From the NCBI RefSeq assembly GCF_003573545.1, contig NZ_QWET01000001.1:310001-374000 (forward strand): DNA of 64,000 bases. Direction: 5' to 3'. Under the pieces are notes generated by a model, which was not told where the DNA came from, searched no databases, and saw nothing but the letters and a program-made list of their open reading frames with translations. Below are positions 33,554-41,996 of this stretch, piece after piece; positions within the stretch are counted from its first letter, which is position 1; every line of letters starts with the position of its first letter. This stretch comes from Mariniphaga sediminis (lineage in GTDB: Bacteria; Bacteroidota; Bacteroidia; Bacteroidales; Prolixibacteraceae). The translations under genes were made by a program, and so were the position numbers.

Positions 33554-35221
33554 ATGAAATACAAAATGATTTATAGAAGTCTTATAGCATTCATACTTTT
33601 TACTGGGTGTTCGCAAAACTTGGATTTAGCACCATTAGATACAATTTCTGATGCTACTTTTTGGAAAACAGCTTCAGATTTTAAACTAGGGACAAATAAT
33701 TTATATTTGTCATTACCCGTTTTCGATAGGGCAGATTTGGAATCAGATATAGCATTTACTTACTCGAATCCAATTAGTAATGGAACTTATCAGACCACAG
33801 AAACCAGTGGCCTGTGGAGTACACCTTATGTTTATATTCGTCGTTGTAATAACATTATAGAAAAGGCAGATTTGTTTTCAGATGATGCAGAAATACAGCG
33901 ATTTGTTGCTGAAGCTAAGTTTTTCAGGGCTTTTAACTATTGGAATCTTTTTAGGTTGTATGGAGGAGTCCCTATAATTACCAAGGTTCTTGATACAGAC
34001 AGTGAAGAATTATATACCGAAAGAGCCGGGAGAAAAGAAACCGTTGATTATATTTTAAAAGATTTAAAAGAGGCGATTGAATTTCTTCCGGAACAAAGTT
34101 CATTGTCCGCTACCGATATTGGCAGAATTACTAAAGGAGCTGCCAATTCATTACGAGCCAGAATTTCTTTATTTGAGGGAACATGGAATAAATATCACAA
34201 TGAATCAGGTGCAAATGAGTACCTCGATATTGCAATTAGTGCGTCTCAAAGTGTTATCAATAGCTCTCAATATGAACTTTATTCCGGCAAAGGGAATGAA
34301 AGTTATCGTTATCTTTTTATTGAAGAGGGGGATGAATCAGAAGAAGCAATTTTAGATCGTCGTTATCAAGTTGATGTCTTTGCTCATCAATTTCCTTATG
34401 TGCTTGATCAGTCGTGTTATCCTCCTACAAAAAAGTTGGCCGATATGTATCTGTGCAAAGATGGATTACCCATAACGAAATCTGAATTGTTTAATGGATA
34501 TGGGACCATGACTTCTGAGTATGAGAATCGTGATCCAAGAATGTCAATGACCATGATTATTCCGGGAACGAAAACGAATCGACCACTTTACACTGACCCC
34601 GTAATAAACTATCCCTTTTTCCCGCAAAGAGTTGGTAATACCGGTTACATTTGCTATAAATACATGTCAGAATTGAAATATGACAGGCCGAGAGATAATA
34701 GTAATGATTACGACCTTCATGTGATAAGATATGCTGAGGTACTCTTAATTTATGCAGAGGCAGTGTTTGAAAAAAATGGAGCAATTTCTGATGCTGATCT
34801 CGATAAATCTATAAATATAGTTCGAAACAGGGTTGATATGCCTCCTTTAACAAACCAGTTTATTATGGACAATGGACTTGATATGAGAGAGGAAATTAGG
34901 AGAGAACGAACAATTGAATTGGCATTGGAAGGTTTTAGATATGATGATCTAAGACGATGGAAAATAGCAGAAACTGAGATGCCACAGACAATTAAAGGAA
35001 TTAATATTAAGGTGCCAGATTGGCAACAGGCGTTTCTTGATGACGGTGTGAAGAATCTTTATGCAGATGAAGCCTGGCAAAGTAATACAGATGAAAATGG
35101 ATTTATGATATCTGAAAAAGCATCGGGAAGATATTTTGATCCGGAAAAACACTACCTTAGACCTATACCAACTAAAGAAGTGTTAATAAATCCAAATCTG
35201 GAACAAAATCCAGGATGGTAG
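33554..35221 (+). CDS. SusD/RagB-like glycan-binding lipoprotein
   Basis: A SusD-family surface lipoprotein of 555 residues with lipid-attachment Cys19 (LFTGC). The early LDLAPLDTISDATFWKTASDF, the AEAKFFRAFNYWNLFRLYGG helix and the C-terminal RRERTIELALEGFRYDDLRRW segment are family hallmarks. It pairs with the STN-type SusC 19 nt upstream. A hairpin begins 13 nt after its stop, and the alpha-L-fucosidase gene follows after 220 nt. Together with the GH29 enzyme this suggests capture of fucose-containing glycans, which is inference. Confidence 0.96.
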   Translation: MKYKMIYRSLIAFILFTGCSQNLDLAPLDTISDATFWKTASDFKLGTNNLYLSLPVFDRADLESDIAFTYSNPISNGTYQTTETSGLWSTPYVYIRRCNNIIEKADLFSDDAEIQRFVAEAKFFRAFNYWNLFRLYGGVPIITKVLDTDSEELYTERAGRKETVDYILKDLKEAIEFLPEQSSLSATDIGRITKGAANSLRARISLFEGTWNKYHNESGANEYLDIAISASQSVINSSQYELYSGKGNESYRYLFIEEGDESEEAILDRRYQVDVFAHQFPYVLDQSCYPPTKKLADMYLCKDGLPITKSELFNGYGTMTSEYENRDPRMSMTMIIPGTKTNRPLYTDPVINYPFFPQRVGNTGYICYKYMSELKYDRPRDNSNDYDLHVIRYAEVLLIYAEAVFEKNGAISDADLDKSINIVRNRVDMPPLTNQFIMDNGLDMREEIRRERTIELALEGFRYDDLRRWKIAETEMPQTIKGINIKVPDWQQAFLDDGVKNLYADEAWQSNTDENGFMISEKASGRYFDPEKHYLRPIPTKEVLINPNLEQNPGW

Positions 35222-35233
35222 ATTATAGATTAT

Positions 35234-35290
35234 ATCAAGACCGTGTGTTGAACTTCAAATGAAATTGATGTTTATCCCGGTCTTGATTTT
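35234..35290 (+). terminator. Post-susD hairpin, terminator or attenuator
   Basis: A perfect 10-bp stem (ATCAAGACCG at 35234-35243, CGGTCTTGAT at 35278-35287) with a 34-nt loop and a short run of four T. It starts 13 nt after the SusD stop, upstream of the fucosidase gene. Confidence 0.6.
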
Positions 35291-35441
35291 GGTTCGCAAA
35301 AATATTTTGTAATCATAGTAGCAAATGTACCTCAAAATAGCCTGTTCTATCTTTCTTCCTGAACAAGGTCTCTGTAGGTAAATTTCTAATGATTTGATGA
35401 TTATGTGTTTTGTAATAACTAATTATTAAGATATACAGGTC

Positions 35442-36896
35442 ATGAGGAACTTCATTCTTCTACTGTTTTTATTCTCTTCTGCATGTAGCAAGATTAATAT
35501 ACTCCCTCCTTCGCCAGTTTATCCTTTACCTTCAGTACATCAATTAGAATGGCAGGAAAAAGAATTGTGTGCTTTTGTTCACTTTACAGTAAATACTTTT
35601 ACCGATAAAGAATGGGGATATGGAGATGAGGATCCGAACATATTCAATCCAACTGAATACAATCCTTATCAATGGGCAGAGGTGCTGAAACAAGCTGGTT
35701 TTAAGGGAGTCATTCTTACCGCTAAGCACCATGATGGCTTTTGCCTTTGGCCTAGTAAATATACTAACCATTCTGTAAAGAATATAAGTTGGAAAGAGGG
35801 GAATGGGGATGTGGTACGAGATTTAAGAGATGCATGTATAATGAATAATTTGGAGTTTGGTGTATATCTTTCACCTTGGGACCGTAACCATAAAGATTAT
35901 GGTACCCCTGCATATATCAATTATTATCGAAAACAATTATATGAACTGTTATCTCAATACGGACCTTTCTTCGAAGTTTGGTTTGACGGTGCTAATGGAG
36001 GAGATGGATTCTATGGAGGAGCATATGAAACGAGAAAGATTAATGACCAGGATTATTATGATTGGTCGTCAACTTTTTCAGTGGTGAGAGGGTTCAACCC
36101 AAAAACAATTATTTTCGGAGATGCCCGGGCTGAAAGTGATGTTCGTTGGTGTGGCAATGAAAAAGGATTTGTTGGCGAAACAAATTGGAATATGATTTCT
36201 CCTGATAGCCTCAAGGTTATAGGAAAAGAATTCAAACAACGGGCACAGCTTTTAAATGTTGGAGAAGAAAACGGTACTGCTTGGATTCCGGCAGAAGTGG
36301 ATGTTTCAATTCGCCCAGGATGGTTTTATCATGAAAAGGAAAATAAGCAGGTGAAAACGGCTGACGAGCTATTCGATATTTTTTTGTCTTCAGTTGGGCG
36401 GGGGGCTAATTTATTACTAAATGTTGCACCTGATAAAAGAGGACTTATTCCTGAACCAGATGTTCGGTCTTTGCTCCTCTGGAAGAAAAAGATTGATGAA
36501 ACATTCTCAAAAAACCTTGTGTCTGTGGCAAAGGTGGAGGTGGATTCGTATCGTGGAAAGTCAAATCAATTTGCGGCAATAAATCTTGCTGATGGGAATA
36601 AGGAAACCTATTGGGCTACTGATGATAAAATTACATCCGGTTCAATCGAATTGGATTTCAATGGGCCACAACTGATTCAGTATGTGCTAGTCCAAGAATA
36701 TATTAGATTAGGGCAACGAGTAAAGTCATTTAGTATTGAAGTGTTTGCGAACGGGCAATGGGAAGAGGTTGCAAACGCTACTACCATTGGATACAAGCGA
36801 ATTGTAAGGTTTGAGCCTGTTGAAACTGAGAGGCTAAGGGTGAACATTAAAGATTCGAAAGCTTGTCTGGCTATTTCAAATATAGAAGTGTATTAA
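35442..36896 (+). CDS. GH29 alpha-L-fucosidase with C-terminal F5/8 type C-like domain
   Basis: An exported exo-alpha-L-fucosidase-like enzyme of 484 residues. The lipobox is FSSAC with Cys15. The GH29 catalytic barrel (about 30-340) shows FVHFTVNTFTDKEWGYGDE, the His pair 96-97 in TAKHHDGFCLW, and the nucleophile Asp182 in FFEVWFDGANGG. The C-terminal portion from about 345 (SNQFAAINLADGNKETYWA) is a discoidin-like carbohydrate-binding domain. It would release terminal alpha-fucose from a glycan handled by the adjacent SusCD pair. The general acid cannot be assigned by eye. Confidence 0.93.
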   Translation: MRNFILLLFLFSSACSKINILPPSPVYPLPSVHQLEWQEKELCAFVHFTVNTFTDKEWGYGDEDPNIFNPTEYNPYQWAEVLKQAGFKGVILTAKHHDGFCLWPSKYTNHSVKNISWKEGNGDVVRDLRDACIMNNLEFGVYLSPWDRNHKDYGTPAYINYYRKQLYELLSQYGPFFEVWFDGANGGDGFYGGAYETRKINDQDYYDWSSTFSVVRGFNPKTIIFGDARAESDVRWCGNEKGFVGETNWNMISPDSLKVIGKEFKQRAQLLNVGEENGTAWIPAEVDVSIRPGWFYHEKENKQVKTADELFDIFLSSVGRGANLLLNVAPDKRGLIPEPDVRSLLLWKKKIDETFSKNLVSVAKVEVDSYRGKSNQFAAINLADGNKETYWATDDKITSGSIELDFNGPQLIQYVLVQEYIRLGQRVKSFSIEVFANGQWEEVANATTIGYKRIVRFEPVETERLRVNIKDSKACLAISNIEVY

Positions 36897-37022
36897 AAAT
36901 TGGATCAATAATTATTGAAGATTTCGAGGCCGTAGAAATGGATAACTTGTCTGTTTGAGAAGAAAGAGGAATGGCAAGTTGTTGGTCCTCATTATAAAAT
37001 AGAATGATAATAAATATAAAAA

Positions 37023-38519
37023 ATGGAAAGAAGGACTTTTGTTAAATGGTTTTCGTTATGCAGTGCCGGTATGCTGATGACCCCGTTACATGGATATCCA
37101 CTGATTGAATCTAAGGGAGATGGCAGTTTTAAGCGAGTGATTACCAAAGTTATTTCCTCAGACAGGATAATGCCCCCGGAAGGGAAGAGAGTTCCATTTG
37201 GATGGCCTGCTGTTGGTATTGCCCCCGGAGCATCTGTTATCTTGAAACCGGAGAAAAAGTTAGCCGGAAAACATTTTTGGTTGCGACTGTCTGTTGCGAT
37301 GGAAATTTGGGACATCAATCTTTTGAAGGTAAGTATTCCTGAAGTGGGAATCTGTTTAGGGACAATGGACATTCGTTTCTCTTCTGTTCTTGTCCCTTAT
37401 GAACTGAAAATTGATGCAAAACACATTGAACACATTAACCGTTATGGATTGAAAATTACGCTGGATAGTCCCTCGCCGCTTTGGGTATTCAGCGAAAAAG
37501 CCCGGGATGCTGATAACAGGGCATTTCTTCCCTATATTCTTGTGTCAGATGAAGAATCTGGCACAGAGGAAGATTTTTTCCAGTGCATGGAATCACTTAA
37601 CACAGTGCAGGCTTTTGGCTGGCGCGAAGGCACAGTACTTGATGGCTTGTGGCAATTGTATGCACAAAAAGGTCATAATAAAGCATTGGAAACCATCAAA
37701 CAACATCTGAACCTCTTTTTTGAAGGGGGCAACCTTCATTATGAGACAGGGGCAAGCAAGCCAAAGTTAAATGAGGTGGACGGGATTGAATCGACCATCC
37801 CCTTTGCCACAGTGGCGCGGCTGGATGCAGGGCATCCAATCCTCAAAACAGTTGTGGAAGGATGGACAAAGCTAAAGAAGTCCAATGGAATGATTGTTGA
37901 TGGTTCAACGATTTCAGCAGAAGGTTGTTATACGGTAGCTTACCCAATGGCCGTTATTGGTAAAGCCTGGAACGATAAAAAGTTAATGAAGGATGCCTTG
38001 GAGCAATTAAAGCATCGTTTTGCGCTATATACCGACAATATTTTATATCTCCGGTATCATAATACTTCAGGTAAATATACTTTTCCGAACTGGGCACGTG
38101 GCGCTGCCTGGAATTTACTGGGTTTTGCACGCACAATGAGTGAATTAAATGGAGCAATGGAAGATAAGGAAGTAATTCAAAAGTTTCAGGAAGGAATAAA
38201 ACTTGCCCTTTCCATGCAGCGTAGCAATGGACTGTGGGGATGTTTTATGCACAAGCCAGATAGCCTGCCTGATACTTCCGGATCGGCAGGCATTGCCGCC
38301 GCTATTTTGATAGGCATAAGGAATGGACATCTTCCTGAGGAGTATCGACAATACGCAAATAATTGCTGGAATGCGCTTCAGCAATATATTACTCCCGATG
38401 GATTTTTGAAATCTGTAGCACAGGACAACCGGGGTGGGATTGAAGTTCAGGAGAGTGACTACCGGGTGATTGCGCAGATGGGAATGGGACTTATGGCACA
38501 ATTGTATGCAGCCATGTAA
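37023..38519 (+). CDS. GH88/GH105-like (alpha/alpha)6-barrel protein with N-terminal extension
   Basis: A protein of 498 residues whose C-terminal two thirds (about 185-498) match the unsaturated glucuronyl/rhamnogalacturonyl hydrolase fold: NWARGAAWNLLGFARTM, MQRSNGLWGCFMHKP, DTSGSAGIAAAILIGI and ESDYRVIAQMGMGLMAQL. The N-terminus resembles a secretion signal (RRTFVKWFSLCSAGMLM), followed by an added beta-rich domain (about 45-180). The segment equivalent to the WxDDLYM motif of GH105 appears as STISAEGCYTVAYPM, so the usual Asp pair is missing. It sits in the fucosidase operon, and either a changed mechanism or a different substrate is likely. Confidence 0.78.
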   Translation: MERRTFVKWFSLCSAGMLMTPLHGYPLIESKGDGSFKRVITKVISSDRIMPPEGKRVPFGWPAVGIAPGASVILKPEKKLAGKHFWLRLSVAMEIWDINLLKVSIPEVGICLGTMDIRFSSVLVPYELKIDAKHIEHINRYGLKITLDSPSPLWVFSEKARDADNRAFLPYILVSDEESGTEEDFFQCMESLNTVQAFGWREGTVLDGLWQLYAQKGHNKALETIKQHLNLFFEGGNLHYETGASKPKLNEVDGIESTIPFATVARLDAGHPILKTVVEGWTKLKKSNGMIVDGSTISAEGCYTVAYPMAVIGKAWNDKKLMKDALEQLKHRFALYTDNILYLRYHNTSGKYTFPNWARGAAWNLLGFARTMSELNGAMEDKEVIQKFQEGIKLALSMQRSNGLWGCFMHKPDSLPDTSGSAGIAAAILIGIRNGHLPEEYRQYANNCWNALQQYITPDGFLKSVAQDNRGGIEVQESDYRVIAQMGMGLMAQLYAAM

Positions 38520-38655
38520 GGTTGTATGGAAATGGAAAAGTAGCATTATTGCACAATCGCACTTTGTTAGACATTGGATCAAGTATTGTGGCGATTTGTT
38601 TTACTCCTTTTTTTAGCTGCTAATATTGTTGATGAGGTATTTAAAATTTGGAAAG

Positions 38656-39924
38656 ATGAAAAAAGTAATTGAATTGAAATATTTAGTTTTTGGATTAGTC
38701 GTTCTGACGTTTCTGGTTTCATGCAGCCAGAAGAATGTTCAGCCCGAATTTTCCTTTCGGCATCATTATATAAACAATAATCTTCCTACCGGTTGGGTGA
38801 ATGGTGTCCAGTCTCTCGCTGACTATGATAATGACGGTGATCTTGATATGACGGTTGGTTCAAAACATCGTGGTCTTTTTTTATTTATAAATAATGGTAC
38901 ATCATGGGATACAATAACTATTGGTCGCGTTCCATTTACCAGTTTAGCCACCGCTTCAATGGATGTGGATGATGACGGGATGATTGATTTAATCAGTGCC
39001 GGTGTCTGGTACAAGAATGAAGGGAAACATAATTTTTCAATGTATTTCTATGACCCGGACTTTATCCAGGGAGAGAAGCCGGAAAAGCCGTTAACCATCC
39101 ATGATATGGTGGTGGCAGATATTAACGGAGATGGGAAAAATGATGTTGTAGCAGAAAGTGAAGATGCCGGTTTCTTTTGGTATAGCACAAACCCACTACC
39201 TAGTGAACTTTGGAAACGAACAGTGATTGATCCGGACCATACAAAGTATAAACCAACCATACACGGTGGTTTTTCTCCGGGAGGGATTGGAGATCTGGAT
39301 GGCGATGGTGACCTTGATATTTTTAATGCTGTTGCATGGTTTGAGAACCAGAACAAGGGGAAAAACTGGGTGAAACATCCCATGGAATTCCCGGAGCTTT
39401 TTGGTGGCGATTTACCTTACGGGAAATCAACCCGCAGTGTTGTTATCGATTCAGATGGTGATGGAGACAATGATATTATTTTTAGCGAATGTGATGACAT
39501 TCATGCTAAAATTGGCATTATTGAAAATGTGAATGGTGATGGAACAGAGTGGGAACTTAATTTGTTCCCGTTAAAGGCAGAGGGAAAAAGGTGTTCTTTG
39601 CATTCGCTCGGCGTTGCTGATTTTAATAATGACGGATTCCTTGATGTTATAACTGTTGACCAGGAAGATATGATGCCCAAAGATACAACGCTACATCCAC
39701 CGCGCTGGTATGTTTTTTCAAATGTTGGCAATGGCTGGGAGGAACAGGTATTGTTTGACATTGGACTTGGAGGCCATGATATCATTTCAGGTGATGTAGA
39801 TGGCGATGGGGACCTGGATCTGGTCAGCAAGGTCTGGAATCCATGGAAGAAAAGTGCAAACAAGGGGCGCTCTCATGCTGACTTTATTGAAAACCTGACT
39901 GTAGATAAAGTATTAACAAAATAA
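38656..39924 (+). CDS. FG-GAP/VCBS-repeat beta-propeller lipoprotein
   Basis: A lipoprotein of about 422 residues (lipobox FLVSC, Cys23) made of seven calcium-binding repeats: DYDNDGDLDM, DVDDDGMIDL, DINGDGKNDV, DLDGDGDLDI, DSDGDGDNDI, DFNNDGFLDV and DVDGDGDLDL. Seven blades predict an integrin-like beta-propeller. Such surface proteins often accompany PULs as glycan-binding or accessory proteins; no catalytic site is evident. ATG 38656 was chosen over upstream TTG 38626 because it gives a normal lipoprotein signal. It is the last gene before a terminator at 40057. Confidence 0.88.
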   Translation: MKKVIELKYLVFGLVVLTFLVSCSQKNVQPEFSFRHHYINNNLPTGWVNGVQSLADYDNDGDLDMTVGSKHRGLFLFINNGTSWDTITIGRVPFTSLATASMDVDDDGMIDLISAGVWYKNEGKHNFSMYFYDPDFIQGEKPEKPLTIHDMVVADINGDGKNDVVAESEDAGFFWYSTNPLPSELWKRTVIDPDHTKYKPTIHGGFSPGGIGDLDGDGDLDIFNAVAWFENQNKGKNWVKHPMEFPELFGGDLPYGKSTRSVVIDSDGDGDNDIIFSECDDIHAKIGIIENVNGDGTEWELNLFPLKAEGKRCSLHSLGVADFNNDGFLDVITVDQEDMMPKDTTLHPPRWYVFSNVGNGWEEQVLFDIGLGGHDIISGDVDGDGDLDLVSKVWNPWKKSANKGRSHADFIENLTVDKVLTK

Positions 39925-40056
39925 TTATAGCAAGAGAGGGGATTAGACTATCCGGGAATGCATAAGTTTCCCAAAAACCTTTATTTCGTTTAAAAAAACA
40001 GATTATCCTTTTGGTGTATGACGGATAAATAAGATTACATAAGATCTACGTAATAA

Positions 40057-40098
40057 AAAACCTGTAAATCAATTAATCTACAGGTTTTCTTGTTTTTT
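40057..40098. terminator. Intrinsic terminator at end of PUL 2
   Basis: A 10-bp perfect stem (AAAACCTGTA at 40057-40066, TACAGGTTTT at 40079-40088) with a 12-nt AT loop and a T-rich run (CTTGTTTTTT). It works in both orientations, with the + strand end the better. Confidence 0.75.
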
Positions 40099-40244
40099 GC
40101 TATTTTTTCTGTCGGGGTGAGAAGATTACATTTCAATCCCTAATATGCCTTTATATCAATGATTTACAACGTTGTCAAAAATGTGGTTCACCGTTTAGTT
40201 CACATCTGTTAAAAAGAACGAATTATTGCCCACAAAGTTAATAA

Positions 40245-40735
40245 GAATTTACAGATCGAGAAATTATTACCATATGTTTATTTTTCCATGCGCCATGAAG
40301 GGCATAGGCAGTAAAGCATATCCACGGTTTTGCATCAGAATACCTAATGTCATGGTTCCCAGAGTTAGGGAGTTACCAAGCGTTCAGTAACAGGTTGAAC
40401 AGGCTGGGAGGAGCTTTTACCGGGCTTGTTGAAACCCTGCTTTCAAATTTTCAGCCTGATGATTGCCTGTTTGACCAAAGCTTATTGGACTCCATGCCAA
40501 TCATAACCTGTTCAGACAAGGTTTCAAGGGAGATAACAGACAAGAGATATTGCTCAACCAAAAAAAATGTATTACTACTGGCTAATGTTGCACCAGCTGG
40601 GCTTTCGGCGTATTGGAAAACTGACTCATTCGAAACACTTGTTACAAGTTCTATCTAGTTTGTCCTTTAACGACAATATGTGCACAATATTTCAGTAGTT
40701 TCATCAGGGAGGAAGCTGTCAGATAATAAATCCAA
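40245..40735 (+). pseudogene. IS982-like transposase remnant, N-terminal and central part
   Basis: A decayed DDE transposase. The frame starting about 40245 reads TDREIITICLFF, then meets in-frame stops at 40296 (TGA) and 40305 (TAG), then reads KHIHGFASEYLMSWFPELGS, SYQAFSNRLNRLGGAF, LLDSMPIITCSDK and REITDKRYCSTK. At the A-run near 40560 the homology shifts to another frame, MYYYWLMLHQLGFRRIGKLT, and fades near SSGRKLSDNK at about 40730. The pattern is characteristic of IS982/IS4-type transposases of Bacteroidota. The rest of the gene seems to lie at 59094-59297. A 103-codon frame (40347-40658) is part of this remnant and not a separate gene. Confidence 0.82.
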
Positions 40736-40780
40736 GGAATGAAGGTTTTGAATTGTTTGACGTTTAACTGTTGGACAGAT

Positions 40781-41806
40781 TTAAAAAGTAGTTCGGCGGA
40801 TAAGATGAAAATCACACCTTATTTTTTTGAATGATTTTGTTTTGATCATTTCGGCCGCCAGTTCCCCCATCTTTTTAAAATCGGTTGAGAGGACGGTTAG
40901 ACCGTTCAAAACAATTTCGTTGACAGGGGATTCATTATAGGAAATAATTCCGATATCTTTACCTATGACACATCCTTTCAGTCTAGCAGCTCTTGCAAGT
41001 TCTATCAGTTCAATATCCAGCTGGCTGTTTAATATCAGGTACACCTCTTGTGTATGTATTTTTTTGATGTCAATCTTTTTGTGAATTTTAAACGGGATAT
41101 TGTTATCGGTACTGAATTTTTTAATTCCCTGTTCAATCAAAGGGGCATACATACTTCCCGGCATGGAAATAATATTGAGCTTTTTGAATTTTTTTAAATC
41201 ATCAATTCCCTGCGAAAGCCCTTCGTATATATCTTTCTCAAAATCCTGGTAAATGGCTCCAAAATTTCCGGAGAGTTTGTCAATATATCTGTCCAGTAAA
41301 ATTAGTTTCCGGTTAGGAATTTTTTTCAGGATTTTAATTACCTTTTTTTGAATTTCCGGGTTTAAGGGGAAATGGGGGGTAACAATATAGTAATCGAAAT
41401 TGTCCAGATTCTCTTCGATGAAATCCCGAAATAACTCGAAATCCTGGTTGTGCAGGCGGATGGTTATCTCTGCAGTATCGCCAGCAGTAGAAAGGAACGA
41501 GCTATATAATATCTGTTTGTAAGTGCTGATTTTATCAAAAAGGAGCAATATTTTTATTTTGTTTTCACCATTGTTCGTCACATAAAAGCCTTTCCCCTGG
41601 GTTGATTCAATAAATCCTTTTTTTCTGAGGATGGAATACGCTTTTTTTACTGTCTCTTTTGAAATATGAAGATCATCGGCCAACGCATTCATCGAAGGTA
41701 AAAAATCTCCTTTTTTGTATTGATTTGTATTGATCAATTCTTGAATAACGTCAATAATCTGCTTGTAGACAGGAATTTGTGAGTTCAGGTTAATTTTTAT
41801 TTCCAT
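40781..41806 (-). CDS. GntR-type regulator with LacI-like sugar-sensor domain
   Basis: A transcription factor of 341 residues on the - strand. Residues about 8-75 form a GntR winged helix (IPVYKQIIDVIQELINTNQY, ADDLHISKETVKKAYSILRK, QGKGFYV). From about 82 a periplasmic-binding-protein-like sensor begins (KIKILLLFDKIS, DYYIVTPHF, KLILLDRYI, IGIISYNESPVNEIVLNGLT), the layout of arabinose-AraR-type repressors. It is divergent from the SusC gene at 41997 across a 190-bp gap that carries a tandem 10-bp repeat. It likely represses both this PUL and the MFS operon at 59303, responding to a sugar. Confidence 0.92.
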   Translation of the reverse strand: MEIKINLNSQIPVYKQIIDVIQELINTNQYKKGDFLPSMNALADDLHISKETVKKAYSILRKKGFIESTQGKGFYVTNNGENKIKILLLFDKISTYKQILYSSFLSTAGDTAEITIRLHNQDFELFRDFIEENLDNFDYYIVTPHFPLNPEIQKKVIKILKKIPNRKLILLDRYIDKLSGNFGAIYQDFEKDIYEGLSQGIDDLKKFKKLNIISMPGSMYAPLIEQGIKKFSTDNNIPFKIHKKIDIKKIHTQEVYLILNSQLDIELIELARAARLKGCVIGKDIGIISYNESPVNEIVLNGLTVLSTDFKKMGELAAEMIKTKSFKKIRCDFHLIRRTTF

Positions 41807-41870
41807 ATAATATTATTTTAAATTCCATTGAATTATTTGGAATGATTGTAAATAACACAATATTATTTAA

Positions 41871-41906
41871 TTGCCTTCTAGCTATCTAAAAAACTTCTTA
41901 TCTTTG
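41871..41906 (+). promoter_or_regulatory. Putative promoter of the third SusC operon
   Basis: TATCTTTG at 41899-41906 matches the Bacteroidota -7 box TAnnTTTG. A TTG at 41871-41873 could be the -33 element, although the 25-nt spacing is longer than the usual 19-21. Confidence 0.45.
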
Positions 41907-41926
41907 CACCACACTACACCACACTA
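41907..41926 (+). promoter_or_regulatory. Tandem 10-bp repeat, putative GntR operator 1
   Basis: Two perfect copies of CACCACACTA directly follow the -7 box, with exact 10-bp periodicity, one helical turn. An inverted similar element, GTGGTGTGG, lies at 41946-41954. The position over the transcription start between the regulator and SusC fits a repressor site. A near-identical repeat occurs at 59050-59069. Confidence 0.7.
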
Positions 41927-41996
41927 TAATTTTGTTAGGTTTGATGTGGTGTGGTTTTAAATGCAAATATAGTTAAATCTTAAAACTAAAAAATGT

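Noticed and set aside
40347-40658. A 103-codon frame that could be called a small gene
   Set aside because: Its sequence is the central part of an IS982-like transposase; upstream in-frame stops and a downstream frameshift show it is a remnant.
41907-41926. The tandem CACCACACTA repeat as a CRISPR or IS end
   Set aside because: Only two short copies without spacers, and the position against the -7 box fits an operator far better.
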